Source: Bacteroidales bacterium
GTDB lineage: Bacteria > Bacteroidota > Bacteroidia > Bacteroidales > P3
DNA length: 64,000 nucleotides
Assembly (NCBI GenBank): GCA_017449525.1
Contig: JAFTFL010000011.1
Location: 1 to 64,000, forward strand
Direction: 5' to 3'
Within the stretch, counting starts at the first letter, position 1. The number at the start of each line of letters is the position of its first letter. The notes under the pieces are model-generated. The model saw only the letters and a program-made list of their open reading frames with translations. It searched no databases and was not told the origin of the DNA. Position numbers and translations under genes: made by a program. Of the stretch, positions 31,698-40,113 are shown piece after piece.

Positions 31698-32666
31698 ATG
31701 AGACTATTTCACATTCCCACACGCCTTGCGCTGCTGCTTGGCTGCCTCGTGCTGTTTGCCACAGCCTGTACCGAGAAGGAATACACCATCACCGTGAGTT
31801 CGGCCGACGGGGCCATGGGCAGCGTCTACGGCGGCGGCGTGCATGCCAAAGGTGTTAAAACCGAGATAGGGGCCCGCCCGGCCGAAGGCTATCGCTTCGA
31901 CCACTGGCAGGACCAGAACACCGACAATCCGCGCACCATCACCGTGGAGAGTGATGCTTCGTACACAGCCTACTTCGCCTTGCGCGGTGCGGACGAGCAG
32001 GACACGAGCAGCCGCCCCTCCAACAGCTGCACCATCGTGGTGCGCACCGACAACCCAGACCAAGGCAGTGTGTCGGGCGGTGGTACCTTCTTGAAGGGCA
32101 CACAGGTAACCATATCGGCCACTCCAGCAGAGGGTTTTAGATTTGTTCGTTGGCAAGACCACAACACCGACAACCCGCGCACCTTCGTAGCCGACACCAG
32201 TGCCGAGTTTGTAGCCTACTTTGCCGAAGTGAGCCCCGAGCCAGAACCCGACACCACCACGTTGGCCGACCGCATAGTGGGTCGTTATGATGTGGGCTAC
32301 ATCGCCGTGGCTACCTACACGTTGCCCATACTGGGCGAACAGCACTACACTTCGGACACCCTCTACGACCCCGCCACCATCGCCCACGGCAACACGGCGG
32401 ACAGTGTCGTGATGACCTTCAGGGGAACGGTTGTGCCCGGCAGCGTGGACGAGCAGGGACTGCACCTGGCCGACATGCACATTGAGCAGACGGTGGAGGG
32501 AATACCCGTCAACTTGAGCGTGCACCACCCCGTGATTTCCATCGCTGAAGAAGGCCTCCTGCAGTGGACCTCCACGGCTCAAGGCAGCGTGGTCTACAAT
32601 GAGGTGTCCATCCCCGTTACGGGCACCATCACCTTCATTGCGACCCGCATAGAGGAAGACGAGTGA
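31698..32666 (+). CDS. Lipoprotein with two InlB B-repeat-like modules and a shared beta domain
   Basis: This 322-residue protein has a lipobox (FATAC, Cys24). Two copies of a roughly 70-residue module follow at about 28-95 and 110-178. Each has a strand, GSVYGGGVHAKGVKTEIGA or GSVSGGGTFLKGTQVTISA, then AEGYRFDHWQD or AEGFRFVRWQD and NTDNPRT. This is the Listeria-Bacteroides (InlB B) repeat pattern. The remainder is homologous to the whole mature part of the preceding gene's product. The pair therefore arose by duplication with gain or loss of the repeat modules. Probably surface-exposed. Terminator at 32721-32772. Confidence 0.77.
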   Translation: MRLFHIPTRLALLLGCLVLFATACTEKEYTITVSSADGAMGSVYGGGVHAKGVKTEIGARPAEGYRFDHWQDQNTDNPRTITVESDASYTAYFALRGADEQDTSSRPSNSCTIVVRTDNPDQGSVSGGGTFLKGTQVTISATPAEGFRFVRWQDHNTDNPRTFVADTSAEFVAYFAEVSPEPEPDTTTLADRIVGRYDVGYIAVATYTLPILGEQHYTSDTLYDPATIAHGNTADSVVMTFRGTVVPGSVDEQGLHLADMHIEQTVEGIPVNLSVHHPVISIAEEGLLQWTSTAQGSVVYNEVSIPVTGTITFIATRIEEDE

Positions 32667-32720
32667 AATTCGCCTCTGCGCTGTAGCGCAGAGCAGTTGA
32701 TGATGCGCCACAAGTCTGAC

Positions 32721-32772
32721 GGCATCCCCACAGGCAGAAGACCCCTGCCGAGGGGGGATGCCTCTTTTTTTT
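32721..32772 (+). terminator. Terminator, copy 1 of a repeated structured element
   Basis: GGCATCCCC (32721-32729) pairs with GGGGATGCC (32754-32762), enclosing an inner GGCAG/CTGCC hairpin, followed by a T-rich tract. The same element recurs at 33920-33983 with a compensating base-pair change. Confidence 0.88.
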
Positions 32773-33155
32773 GTTGGTTGTCGGCTCTAAAACCGAACAT
32801 ATTCGGTGTAGAAGTTGTGTTTTAATCGTGGTATTTGTATTAGAATTTAATTTTTAATTTCGTTGTAAATTATTGATTTTATTCTATGATTGATGCGTGT
32901 TTACTGAACAGAGAAGAATAAATTTGTTATGTAAAGAATTATATGTATCCTTGCGCTTGGTTTTAGTTGTTGCACTGTATGTAGGATGTTATGGCGCGCA
33001 AGCATCCAAGGTATACAGCAGATGTGATGATTGGAGCCCGGCAAGTGGAGTTTTTACGGCGTAGACCTGGTCTTTTATCTGCTTGCTGCATCCACAAGGC
33101 CTCTCTACGTGTTGGTCTATTTTATTGTTTAATGTCTAAATGTGATTTAAGACAG
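32773..33155. other. AT-rich intergenic leader
   Basis: Markedly more AT-rich than its surroundings. It holds the canonical promoter at 32923-32953 and about 200 bases of leader before the 41-residue lipoprotein gene. No other gene is supported. Confidence 0.5.
32923..32953 (+). promoter_or_regulatory. Bacteroidetes-type promoter
   Basis: TTTG (32923-32926), 19 bases, then TATCCTTG (32946-32953), one base from the TAnnTTTG consensus. It would drive the small lipoprotein and barrel genes downstream. Confidence 0.65.
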
Positions 33156-33281
33156 ATGAAAACACTTAATGCAAGAGGCATAGCCTCAAGGAAGAGCTGC
33201 AAAGCAGCGTTAGTATTAACAATGGTAGGTGCGTTGGTCATGGCGGGGTGCTCTAAAGACGAACCGATTGGTGTCAAATAA
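33156..33281 (+). CDS. 41-residue lipoprotein
   Basis: The predicted product is almost entirely a lipoprotein signal peptide: basic N-region to Lys16, hydrophobic core ALVLTMVGALVMA, lipobox VMAGC (Cys32), and a mature peptide of only ten residues (CSKDEPIGVK). The stop codon is 18 bases before the barrel gene, whose ribosome site GGGAGG lies in the gap. The mature peptide could be a lipid-anchored tag, a small partner of the barrel, or the residue of a longer lipoprotein. It is below the usual annotation cut-off. Confidence 0.5.
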   Translation: MKTLNARGIASRKSCKAALVLTMVGALVMAGCSKDEPIGVK

Positions 33282-33299
33282 ACAGAAAGGGAGGACATC

Positions 33300-33908
33300 A
33301 TGAAGAAGATCTTTTACAGGCTCCTTGTAGGAGTCGTGATGGTGAGCACCGCGATGCAGGTGCAGGCACAGATGGACAAGCCGAACAACAGCGTACGGAT
33401 AGGGTGGAGCTATATGCCGCTTGCCCCGACTGACCCACAGCAGGATGGGTTGAGTAACCGTGTGATATACGGCAACGGGTCTCATGCAGCTACCGTAGAG
33501 TATACGCATCGGATAGGAGAACTATTCAGTGTGGGAGCATACGCAGGTGTCGGAGGGTATACCTATATTAAGTACCCCGATGAAACACCAAGCATCAGCA
33601 ATCCATACGACTATGCAAAGGACGCAGTGATGGTACGGTTCGGTGTGAGTGGACAGGTGCAGTTGCTGCCGTTGATGGGGGTGGAGACCACGTGTTTGGA
33701 TGTGTATGCAGCAGGTAGGCTGGGTAGTGTGCGCCTGTACTACAACTGGATAGAGTATGGGGCAGGTGTAGGCGCTACGCTCAACATTACGCGCAACATA
33801 GGCCTGTACGGCTCCTGCATGTGGGGCAGATACTGGGCCGCATTGGATGATGCGAATGTGTATCGCGCCAACCTCAACACGCAGTTGGGACTACAGTTCA
33901 GCTTCTGA
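33300..33908 (+). CDS. Small outer membrane beta-barrel protein
   Basis: This 202-residue protein has a signal peptide (about 1-24, MQVQAQ). It shows about eight alternating strands (SVRIGWSYMPL, ATVEYTHRIGELFSVGAYAGVGGY, LYYNWIEYGAGVGATLNI, NIGLYGSCMWGRYWA) and ends LNTQLGLQFSF with a terminal Phe, the signature of barrel insertion. A strong ribosome site (GGGAGG) precedes the ATG, which is unusual in this window. It probably shares a transcript with the 41-residue lipoprotein. Function unknown. Confidence 0.75.
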   Translation: MKKIFYRLLVGVVMVSTAMQVQAQMDKPNNSVRIGWSYMPLAPTDPQQDGLSNRVIYGNGSHAATVEYTHRIGELFSVGAYAGVGGYTYIKYPDETPSISNPYDYAKDAVMVRFGVSGQVQLLPLMGVETTCLDVYAAGRLGSVRLYYNWIEYGAGVGATLNITRNIGLYGSCMWGRYWAALDDANVYRANLNTQLGLQFSF

Positions 33909-33919
33909 GACTGAACGTA

Positions 33920-33983
33920 GCGCAAGAGGGCATTCCCACAGGCAGGCGACCCCTGCCGAGGGGGAATGCCCTCTTTTTTGCGC
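33920..33983 (+). terminator. Terminator, copy 2 of a repeated structured element
   Basis: GAGGGCATTCCC pairs with GGGAATGCCCTC, with outer GCGCAA/TTGCGC pairing across the T-run and an inner GGCAG/CTGCC hairpin. It is nearly identical to the element at 32721, with a C-G pair replaced by T-A. Confidence 0.88.
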
Positions 33984-34394
33984 CGAAGGACGGAATATAA
34001 TTATGGGAAAAGAGGCCAACTTTGCACGCATGAGGCATGACGGCAGCGACACCTGATAATATAATAGGTGTATGCAGATGGGGAGGAGGCAGAGGGGAAA
34101 GTATGGCCGAATGCAAGGGCCGCAAGCGGCGGTGGCGAGGGATAAGGAGGACTGTTTCGGGGAGGAAAGGTAAAAGAAATTTGGTCGGTTGATAAAATGT
34201 TTGTACTTTTGCAAACTCTTTGTGGAGCATGTAGAGCCAATTAATACCCGTTCATGCGCTGCATGTCAACACAAAGGAGAACGCAAACCGCTACGCAGTG
34301 AGCAAGGTGGGTTGAGCAAAGAAAGGGTGCATTATCCGTCGGCACTATGCTCATCTTCCCCAGGCACGGCAGCACAAAAGACAAAGAAGAAAAA
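33984..34394. other. Intergenic region upstream of rplM
   Basis: It contains the rplM promoter (34180-34211) and a leader of about 175 bases with no recognisable gene. The leader could hold an autoregulatory ribosomal protein site, but I cannot identify a fold with confidence. Confidence 0.5.
34180..34211 (+). promoter_or_regulatory. Bacteroidetes-type promoter for rplM-rpsI
   Basis: TTTG (34180-34183), 20 bases, then TACTTTTG (34204-34211). Spacing and sequence are canonical. Confidence 0.75.
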
Positions 34395-34850
34395 ATGGAT
34401 TATCTAAGCTACAAGACGGTATCGGCCAACAAGGCTACCGTACAGAAAGAATGGGTTCTGGTGGATGCAGAAGGCCAAACCGTGGGTCGCCTCGCCACAA
34501 GAGTTGCAAACATCCTGAGGGGAAAGACGAAGCCCTCGTTTACTCCACATGTGGATTGTGGCGACAACGTCATCATCATCAATGCCGAGAAAGTGGTGTT
34601 CACCGGCAAGAAGATGGAGAACAAAATCTACCAACGCTATACTGGTTACCCAGGAGGACAGCGCGAAACGACGCCGGCTAAGGTGCTGGCTACGCATCCG
34701 GAGAGAGTTCTTGAGCATGCAATACGCGGTATGCTCCCCAAGAACCGCTTAGGTGCTGCTCTTTATCGCAACCTGCATATCTATGCTGGTGCAGAGCATC
34801 CTCATCAGGCACAGAATCCTAAAGTAATCAACATTAACGACATCAGATAA
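34395..34850 (+). CDS. rplM: 50S ribosomal protein L13
   Basis: This 151-residue protein is full-length L13, an early-assembly protein of the large subunit. Landmarks are WVLVDAEGQTVGRLATRVANILRGK near residue 16, the conserved GDNVIIINAEKVVFTGKK near 52, and the C-terminal half with AIRGMLPKNRLG and LYAG-like NLHIYAGAEHPH. The start at 34395 follows an A-rich leader; the upstream in-frame extension is not part of the family. It is followed after 11 bases by rpsI, the usual pairing. The transcript starts at the promoter at 34180-34211. Confidence 0.98.
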   Translation: MDYLSYKTVSANKATVQKEWVLVDAEGQTVGRLATRVANILRGKTKPSFTPHVDCGDNVIIINAEKVVFTGKKMENKIYQRYTGYPGGQRETTPAKVLATHPERVLEHAIRGMLPKNRLGAALYRNLHIYAGAEHPHQAQNPKVININDIR

Positions 34851-34861
34851 GGAGTAGTCTC

Positions 34862-35248
34862 ATGGAAGTAATCAACACTATTGGTAGAAGAAAGACCGCT
34901 GTGGCTCGCATCTACATGACCCCTGGCAACGGTAATATCGTAGTAAACAAGCGCGACTACAAGGAGTATTTCCCAACAGGTCCCCTACAGTTCATCGTGA
35001 ACCAGGCCTTCCAGGTGGCAGGTGCAGAAGGTAAGTGGGATGTGAAGGCTAACCTCGACGGCGGTGGAATCACCGGTCAGGCTGAGGCTCTGCGCATGGC
35101 TATAGCACGTGCTCTTTGCGAGAACAACATTGAGGATCGTCCTGCTCTTAAGGCTAAAGGCATGCTGATGCGTGATCCCCGTATGGTGGAGCGCAAAAAG
35201 CCGGGTCGTCCAAAGGCACGCAAGCGTTTCCAGTTCAGCAAGCGTTAG
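34862..35248 (+). CDS. rpsI: 30S ribosomal protein S9
   Basis: This 128-residue protein is S9 of the small subunit. It begins INTIGRRKTAVARIYM, contains the GGGITGQAEALRMAIARAL helix near residue 70, and ends in the conserved KARKRFQFSKR tail that reaches the P-site tRNA. Length is normal. It is co-transcribed with rplM. The next gene, rpsB, lies 132 bases on, and a hairpin occurs in that gap. Confidence 0.98.
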   Translation: MEVINTIGRRKTAVARIYMTPGNGNIVVNKRDYKEYFPTGPLQFIVNQAFQVAGAEGKWDVKANLDGGGITGQAEALRMAIARALCENNIEDRPALKAKGMLMRDPRMVERKKPGRPKARKRFQFSKR

Positions 35249-35302
35249 TATGCTGCTGCTCGTCCTGTGGGACGGCTGATGAAGAGAACATATTGTTTAG
35301 TA

Positions 35303-35345
35303 TCCAAATTGCAGCGACTCCACGGTTGGACTACCCTGCAATTGG
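35303..35345 (+). promoter_or_regulatory. Hairpin in the rpsB leader
   Basis: CCAAATTGCAG pairs with CTGCAATTGG (one bulged A) just upstream of rpsB. It could be a weak terminator or an S2 autoregulatory leader. The evidence is only the pairing. Confidence 0.35.
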
Positions 35346-35380
35346 TAATGTAAGGAATGTAAACAAACTATTTAAAACAA

Positions 35381-36220
35381 ATGAATCAACTCACTTTCGA
35401 AGAATTGCTTGAGGCTGGTTGCCACTTTGGCCACCTCAAGAGGAAATGGAATCCCAAGATGGCTCCCTACATTTTCAAGGAGCATAACGGCATTCACGTT
35501 ATTGACCTGCAGAAAACCATCGCTAAGGCTGATGAGGCTGCTGCAGCACTGAAGCAGATTGCCAAATCGGGAAAGAAAGTTTTGTTCGTGGCCACCAAGA
35601 AGCAGGCCAAGGACGTGGTGGCCGAGATGGTGAAGACCGTTGATATGCCATTCGTTACCGAGCGCTGGCCGGGCGGTATGCTCACCAACTTCACCACCAT
35701 ACGCAAGGCTGTGAAGAAGATGAACAACCTTGACCAGATGATGAAGGACAAGGACTTCAACGCTATATCGAAGCGTGAACGTCTGCAGATACAGCGCGAA
35801 CGTGCCAAGCTTGACAAGAACCTCGGCAGTATTGCTGACTTGACTCGCTTGCCGAGTGCACTTTTTGTGGTGGACATCAACAAGGAGCATATTGCTGTGG
35901 CTGAGGCTCGCCGTCTGAACATTCCGACGTTCGCTTTGGTTGACACCAACACCAACCCCGAGCTCATTGATTTCCCCATCCCAGCCAACGACGACGCATC
36001 GAAGTCGATTGCTGCTATCCTCAAGTATATGATTGAGGCTATCCAAGAAGGTCAAGCTGAGTATCAGATAGACAAGGATACGCGCAAGGCTGAGAACAAG
36101 GAGGAAGCTGCTGAAGCTGACGAGGTGGAGGCTGGCGAAAGCGAAAGTGGCGAAGAGAAGCTGGAGCGCAAGGATGGTAGAACTCGCCGTCCGAGAAGAA
36201 GCGCTCAGAAAGAAGACTAA
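35381..36220 (+). CDS. rpsB: 30S ribosomal protein S2
   Basis: This 279-residue protein is S2. Landmarks are LLEAGCHFGHLKRKWNPKM at the N-terminus, IHVIDLQKT near residue 39, WPGGMLTNFTTI near 95, and the VVDINKEHIAVAEARRLNIPTFALVDTN segment near 165. The last 50 residues are a charged extension, first acidic and then Arg-rich (RTRRPRRSAQKED), longer than in E. coli S2. The gene precedes tsf by 63 bases, the conserved rpsB-tsf pair. Confidence 0.98.
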   Translation: MNQLTFEELLEAGCHFGHLKRKWNPKMAPYIFKEHNGIHVIDLQKTIAKADEAAAALKQIAKSGKKVLFVATKKQAKDVVAEMVKTVDMPFVTERWPGGMLTNFTTIRKAVKKMNNLDQMMKDKDFNAISKRERLQIQRERAKLDKNLGSIADLTRLPSALFVVDINKEHIAVAEARRLNIPTFALVDTNTNPELIDFPIPANDDASKSIAAILKYMIEAIQEGQAEYQIDKDTRKAENKEEAAEADEVEAGESESGEEKLERKDGRTRRPRRSAQKED

Positions 36221-36283
36221 GCCCTCTTCGGCAGAACGATAAGAAGGATAAAAACAAATCACTATCAATTCAGAACATCTAAC

Positions 36284-37273
36284 ATGGCAAACATAACAGC
36301 ATCTGATGTCAACAAGCTGCGCCAAATGACTGGCGTGGGTATGATGGACTGCAAGAAGGCTCTTGTAGAGTGCGATGGCGACTTCGACAAAGCGATTGAT
36401 TTTCTCAGACAGAAGGGTCAGAAGATGGCTGCCAAGCGCGCTGACCGCGATGCCAATGAGGGCTGTGTTCTCGCCAAGACCGATGGCAACTTCGGTGCTA
36501 TGCTCATGCTGAGCTGCGAGACCGACTTCGTGGCAACGAATGCAGACTTTGTGGCATTCACACAGTCTATTCTTGACAACGCCCTGCAGCAGCGTCTCAC
36601 CTCGAAAGAGGCTGTGATGGCTATGCAACTGGGTGGCCGCGCTGTGGCAGACTGCATCACCGACCAGATAGCAAAAATCGGTGAGAAGATAGAGTTGGCA
36701 CACTACGAGACCGTGGAGGCTGCCAAAGTCTACGCATACATCCACCCAGGCAACCGTATGGCTTCCATCATCGGCTTGAACAAGGAGGGCTTTGACGAAA
36801 TAGGCCACAACGTGGCAATGCAGGTCGTGGCAATGCGCCCTGTAGCCCTCGATGCCAACAGTGTACCGCAGGAGATCAAGGACAATGAGTTCAAGGTGGC
36901 CGTAGAGAAGACCAAAGAGGAACTCATTGGCAAGGCTGTTGACGCTGCACTGAAGAAGGCTGGCATCAACCCAGCCCACGTGGATAGCGAAGAACACATG
37001 GCTTCGAACGTAGGTAAGGGCTGGATTACCGAAGCACAAGTGAATGAGGCTCGCGAGATTAAGGAAAAAGTGGCTGCAGAGAAGGCTGCTTCCCTTAATG
37101 AGGCTCAGATTAACCAGATTGCAAACGGCCGCCTGAACAAGTACTACCAAGAGAATACCCTGATGGAGCAGGAGTATATCATGGAAAGTAAAGTGAAGGT
37201 AAAAGACTTCATTGCAAAGGCAGACAAGGAGCTTTGCTGCACCGCATTCAAGCGCCTTGAGCTTGGTGCATAG
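36284..37273 (+). CDS. tsf: Translation elongation factor Ts
   Basis: This 329-residue protein is EF-Ts, the nucleotide-exchange factor for EF-Tu. The N-terminal UBA-like part reads VNKLRQMTGVGMMDCKKAL. The EF-Tu contact TDFVATNADFV motif lies near residue 82, and the dimerisation domain includes the AYIHPGNRMASIIGLN stretch near 146. The C-terminal module is VKDFIAKADKELCCTAFKRLELG. A strong terminator follows the stop codon. Confidence 0.97.
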   Translation: MANITASDVNKLRQMTGVGMMDCKKALVECDGDFDKAIDFLRQKGQKMAAKRADRDANEGCVLAKTDGNFGAMLMLSCETDFVATNADFVAFTQSILDNALQQRLTSKEAVMAMQLGGRAVADCITDQIAKIGEKIELAHYETVEAAKVYAYIHPGNRMASIIGLNKEGFDEIGHNVAMQVVAMRPVALDANSVPQEIKDNEFKVAVEKTKEELIGKAVDAALKKAGINPAHVDSEEHMASNVGKGWITEAQVNEAREIKEKVAAEKAASLNEAQINQIANGRLNKYYQENTLMEQEYIMESKVKVKDFIAKADKELCCTAFKRLELGA

Positions 37274-37304
37274 CAAAGTCGTTCGTTTCACATCATGAAC
37301 AAGG

Positions 37305-37343
37305 CTCGGCTCGACTTCTTTGAGATGTTGAGCCGAGTTTTTT
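37305..37343 (+). terminator. Intrinsic terminator after tsf
   Basis: CTCGGCTC (37305-37312) pairs with GAGCCGAG (37330-37337), followed directly by six T. Confidence 0.9.
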
Positions 37344-37459
37344 GATGGGTAGAGGGGTGTTTATGATGACGAACTGGAACTTGAACAGGGGGCAAGAGTT
37401 GCGTGTGGAGGCTCGACGGGTGGACAGGGAGAATGCGCAGCAGTCAAGTACTGTAAGAC

Positions 37460-38056
37460 ATGGTACGTTCAAATGATAATCGCAGATTGGCAATAGCCAT
37501 CGTGTTGGCGTTGGTAGTCAGCTTCTCCGCGATGGCGAATGCGGTGGGGTTGAAGGATGTGCCAAAGTTGTGGCCGCAGGTGATGGCAACCTGCGCAGGG
37601 GCTATTGTAGTGGTTGTTGTAACTATGCTGCTGATGCGTGGACAACGTGTGACGGAAGAGGAGAAGGAGAAGAGCATTAAAATACACGAGCGCAAGGTGG
37701 AGGTGTATGCACGTTTTGTGGTACGCATGTACAAACTTTTGGCCAGCGACAAGATGAGTTGTGGCGGTTTTGTTAGCCTTCGTACAGTAATTTCTGGGTC
37801 GCTCATATTCTACTTGTCGGACAAAAATCGGAAGCGGCTACTGGGTGAGCTCAACGGGATGCGCAATATATGCGACGAGAAAGAAATGGTGGCTGTGTTT
37901 GCTCGTATTACCTGTATCCAGCAGGACGACTGGAATGGAAACGAGCGAAGTGGGGCAGGCGGAGAGCAGATGCAGGTGGGTATGTGGAGCCGATTTGGAG
38001 ATTTGGCACTATGCAGTGCGAACATGATGAGTGGTAGGGAGGTGATGTATGGCTAA
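37460..38056 (+). CDS. Membrane protein of unknown function
   Basis: This 198-residue protein has two predicted membrane segments (about 9-28 and 40-59). A basic, charged cytosolic helix follows (QRVTEEEKEKSIKIHERKVEVYARFVVRMYKLL), and then a soluble domain. I do not recognise the family. It overlaps the start of the RNase H gene by 8 bases, so the two are probably translated together. The soluble part contains three Cys but no clear metal motif. Confidence that it is a gene rests on the membrane segments and the overlap. Confidence 0.55.
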   Translation: MVRSNDNRRLAIAIVLALVVSFSAMANAVGLKDVPKLWPQVMATCAGAIVVVVVTMLLMRGQRVTEEEKEKSIKIHERKVEVYARFVVRMYKLLASDKMSCGGFVSLRTVISGSLIFYLSDKNRKRLLGELNGMRNICDEKEMVAVFARITCIQQDDWNGNERSGAGGEQMQVGMWSRFGDLALCSANMMSGREVMYG

Positions 38057-38696
38057 GAAGCAACGCTATTATGTGGTTTGGCAAGGTGTGCAGCCTGGTA
38101 TATACACGACTTGGGAGTACTGCCGCAAGCAGATTGACGGGTTTAAGGGAGCGAGATACAAGGCGTTTGACTCGTTGGCACAGGCTGAGGCTGCTTTCAA
38201 GTTGCCTCCACCCCCAATACAGAGGCAGTCTAAGGTGGGCGAGTTAGAACCTATGACCGCTGACAATTTTGAACGTTATTCGGGACCTGGAGGCCCTGAA
38301 CTGAATAGTATAGCTGTGGATGCAGCTTGCAGTGGCAATCCTGGAGTGATGGAGTATCAAGGGGTATACGTGGGGTCGAACACGCGCCTGTTCCACTTCA
38401 AAGCACCCAAAGGTACAAATAATATAGGTGAATTCTTGGCGATAGTTCATGGGTTGGCCTACATTAAAAACCACCGACTCGAGGTGCCCCTATATTCCGA
38501 TTCGGTCAATGCCATCAATTGGGTGCGTGCAAAGCAGTGCAGGACGAAGCTCAGACATGACCAAGATACGGCTCAGTTGTTCGACGTGATTAGAAGAGCA
38601 GAAAGCTGGCTGCACAACAATCAGTATACAACTAGAATACTGAAATGGGAAACAGAACGTTGGGGCGAAATACCTGCTGACTTCGGTCGCAAGTAG
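38049..38696 (+). CDS. rnhA: Ribonuclease HI with N-terminal viroplasmin domain
   Basis: This 215-residue protein removes RNA from RNA-DNA hybrids. Residues 5-50 (YYVVWQGVQPGIYTTWEYCRKQI) are the caulimovirus viroplasmin-type hybrid-binding domain. The RNase H fold begins near 85. Catalytic carboxylates are visible in SIAVDAACSGNPG (Asp), NNIGEFLAIVHGL (Glu) and LYSDSVNAINWV (Asp), and the fourth in IPADFGRK at the C-terminus. This domain order is usual for the Bacteroidetes enzyme. It overlaps the membrane protein gene upstream; prmC follows. Confidence 0.92.
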   Translation: MAKKQRYYVVWQGVQPGIYTTWEYCRKQIDGFKGARYKAFDSLAQAEAAFKLPPPPIQRQSKVGELEPMTADNFERYSGPGGPELNSIAVDAACSGNPGVMEYQGVYVGSNTRLFHFKAPKGTNNIGEFLAIVHGLAYIKNHRLEVPLYSDSVNAINWVRAKQCRTKLRHDQDTAQLFDVIRRAESWLHNNQYTTRILKWETERWGEIPADFGRK

Positions 38697-38759
38697 TCGG
38701 CAGCGAGTTGAGCAGATCGGAACTGAGGAATGTTGGATTGATTTTTCTTCTCTTTGCTG

Positions 38760-39635
38760 ATGAATACGCATCGAATGCCCATACCGTCCAATAGGCTGCG
38801 TGATATCGAGCAGTACTTTTATGCTCAACTTGCTGATTTGTATGCTGACGGAGAGTTGCGCAGTATGTGGCGGCTGCTGGTGGAGGGTTTCTTGGATTGG
38901 ACAACGGTGCAGTATCTATTGCACCGCGATGAGCCTATCAACCAATCAGACTTGCTGCGTTTCTACTGGGCGGTGGAGGACTTGAAAAGGAGGAAACCTA
39001 TACAATATATTATTGGGTACACCCAGTTTGCTGGTTGTCGCATTGAGGTGAACAACCACGTGCTTATTCCGAGGCCAGAGACAGAAGAGATAGTGGAGCA
39101 GATAACGGTAGCGTGCCATGACTTAGGGCGAGTGATGGATCTGTGTACAGGCAGCGGATGTATAGCCATCGCGTTGGCAAAACGTTATGAAGGGGCTGAG
39201 GTGTGGGGTGTTGACGTGGATGACCAAGTGCTCCAGGTGGCGCAAAGGAATGCTGAGGAGAACGAGGTCGAGGTGCGGTGGATGCAGGCAGATTTGTTGC
39301 AGCACACGGCGAAGTTGCCTGAAGGAGAATTTGATTTGGTGGTGAGCAATCCACCCTACATCACGCCCAGTGAGCGCGAAGCAATGGAGGACAATGTGCT
39401 GTTGTATGAGCCAGAGCTGGCACTTTTTGTCCCCAATGAAGACCCATTACTATTCTACCGAGTGATAGCAAACCGCTGTCGGTCGTTGTTATCACAGCGT
39501 GGTATTCTTGTTTTTGAAATCAACGAGTTGTATGGTAAACAAACGCTGGAAATGCTATCGGAACTGAACTACAGAGCCGAGTTGAGAGAGGATTTCAGAG
39601 GTCGCCCTCGCAGCGTTTGGGCTCAATACCAGTAG
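38760..39635 (+). CDS. prmC: Release factor glutamine methyltransferase
   Basis: This 291-residue protein methylates the GGQ glutamine of peptide chain release factors. An N-terminal helical domain (about residues 1-85) leads to the methyltransferase domain: IPRPETEEIVEQI near 103, the SAM-binding DLCTGSGCIAIAL near 126, and the catalytic SNPPYIT near 197. The ATG at 38760 was preferred; a TTG six bases earlier and another ATG at 38775 are also possible. The gene ends 23 bases before the convergent dtd gene. Confidence 0.95.
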   Translation: MNTHRMPIPSNRLRDIEQYFYAQLADLYADGELRSMWRLLVEGFLDWTTVQYLLHRDEPINQSDLLRFYWAVEDLKRRKPIQYIIGYTQFAGCRIEVNNHVLIPRPETEEIVEQITVACHDLGRVMDLCTGSGCIAIALAKRYEGAEVWGVDVDDQVLQVAQRNAEENEVEVRWMQADLLQHTAKLPEGEFDLVVSNPPYITPSEREAMEDNVLLYEPELALFVPNEDPLLFYRVIANRCRSLLSQRGILVFEINELYGKQTLEMLSELNYRAELREDFRGRPRSVWAQYQ

Positions 39636-39657
39636 GGGAAGTGGGGGCGGAGGAGTA

Positions 39658-40113
39658 TTACTCCTTGACTTTACTATCAAGCCAGATGGTTACAGGCCCA
39701 TCGTTAATCAGCGACACTTGCATGTCGGCTCCGAATTGGCCTGTGGCAATGGGGTGGCCAAGCAGTTGGGAGAGGCATTGCTCGGTTTGCTGATAGATCG
39801 GTAGGGCGATTTCGGGACGGGCGGCGCGAACGTAGGATGGGCGATTGCCACGTCGGGTGGAGGCCATGAGTGTGAATTGGCTTACGAGTAGGATATTCGT
39901 GTTGTCAATGTCGGTCAGTGGTAGGTTCATCACCCCCTGGTCATCGTCGAAGATGCGCATACGCGTTATCTTTCCGCACAGCCATTGTATATCTTCGTCG
40001 GTGTCGCTGTCCTCGATGCCCAGTAGCACCAGTAGCCCCGTGTGGATGTGCCCCACATCTACTCCGCTGATGCTGACTGAGGCTTCTTTTACGCGCTGAA
40101 TTAATGCCCTCAT
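39658..40113 (-). CDS. dtd: D-aminoacyl-tRNA deacylase
   Basis: This 151-residue homodimeric enzyme removes D-amino acids (and glycine) mischarged on tRNA. It begins MRALIQRVKEASV, has the conserved SQFTLMAST near residue 80, and near the C-terminus NDGPVTIWLDSK containing the catalytic Gly-Pro loop. Full family length. The start codon overlaps the uvrD/pcrA stop as ATGA, so the two are translationally coupled. Confidence 0.96.
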   Translation of the reverse strand: MRALIQRVKEASVSISGVDVGHIHTGLLVLLGIEDSDTDEDIQWLCGKITRMRIFDDDQGVMNLPLTDIDNTNILLVSQFTLMASTRRGNRPSYVRAARPEIALPIYQQTEQCLSQLLGHPIATGQFGADMQVSLINDGPVTIWLDSKVKE

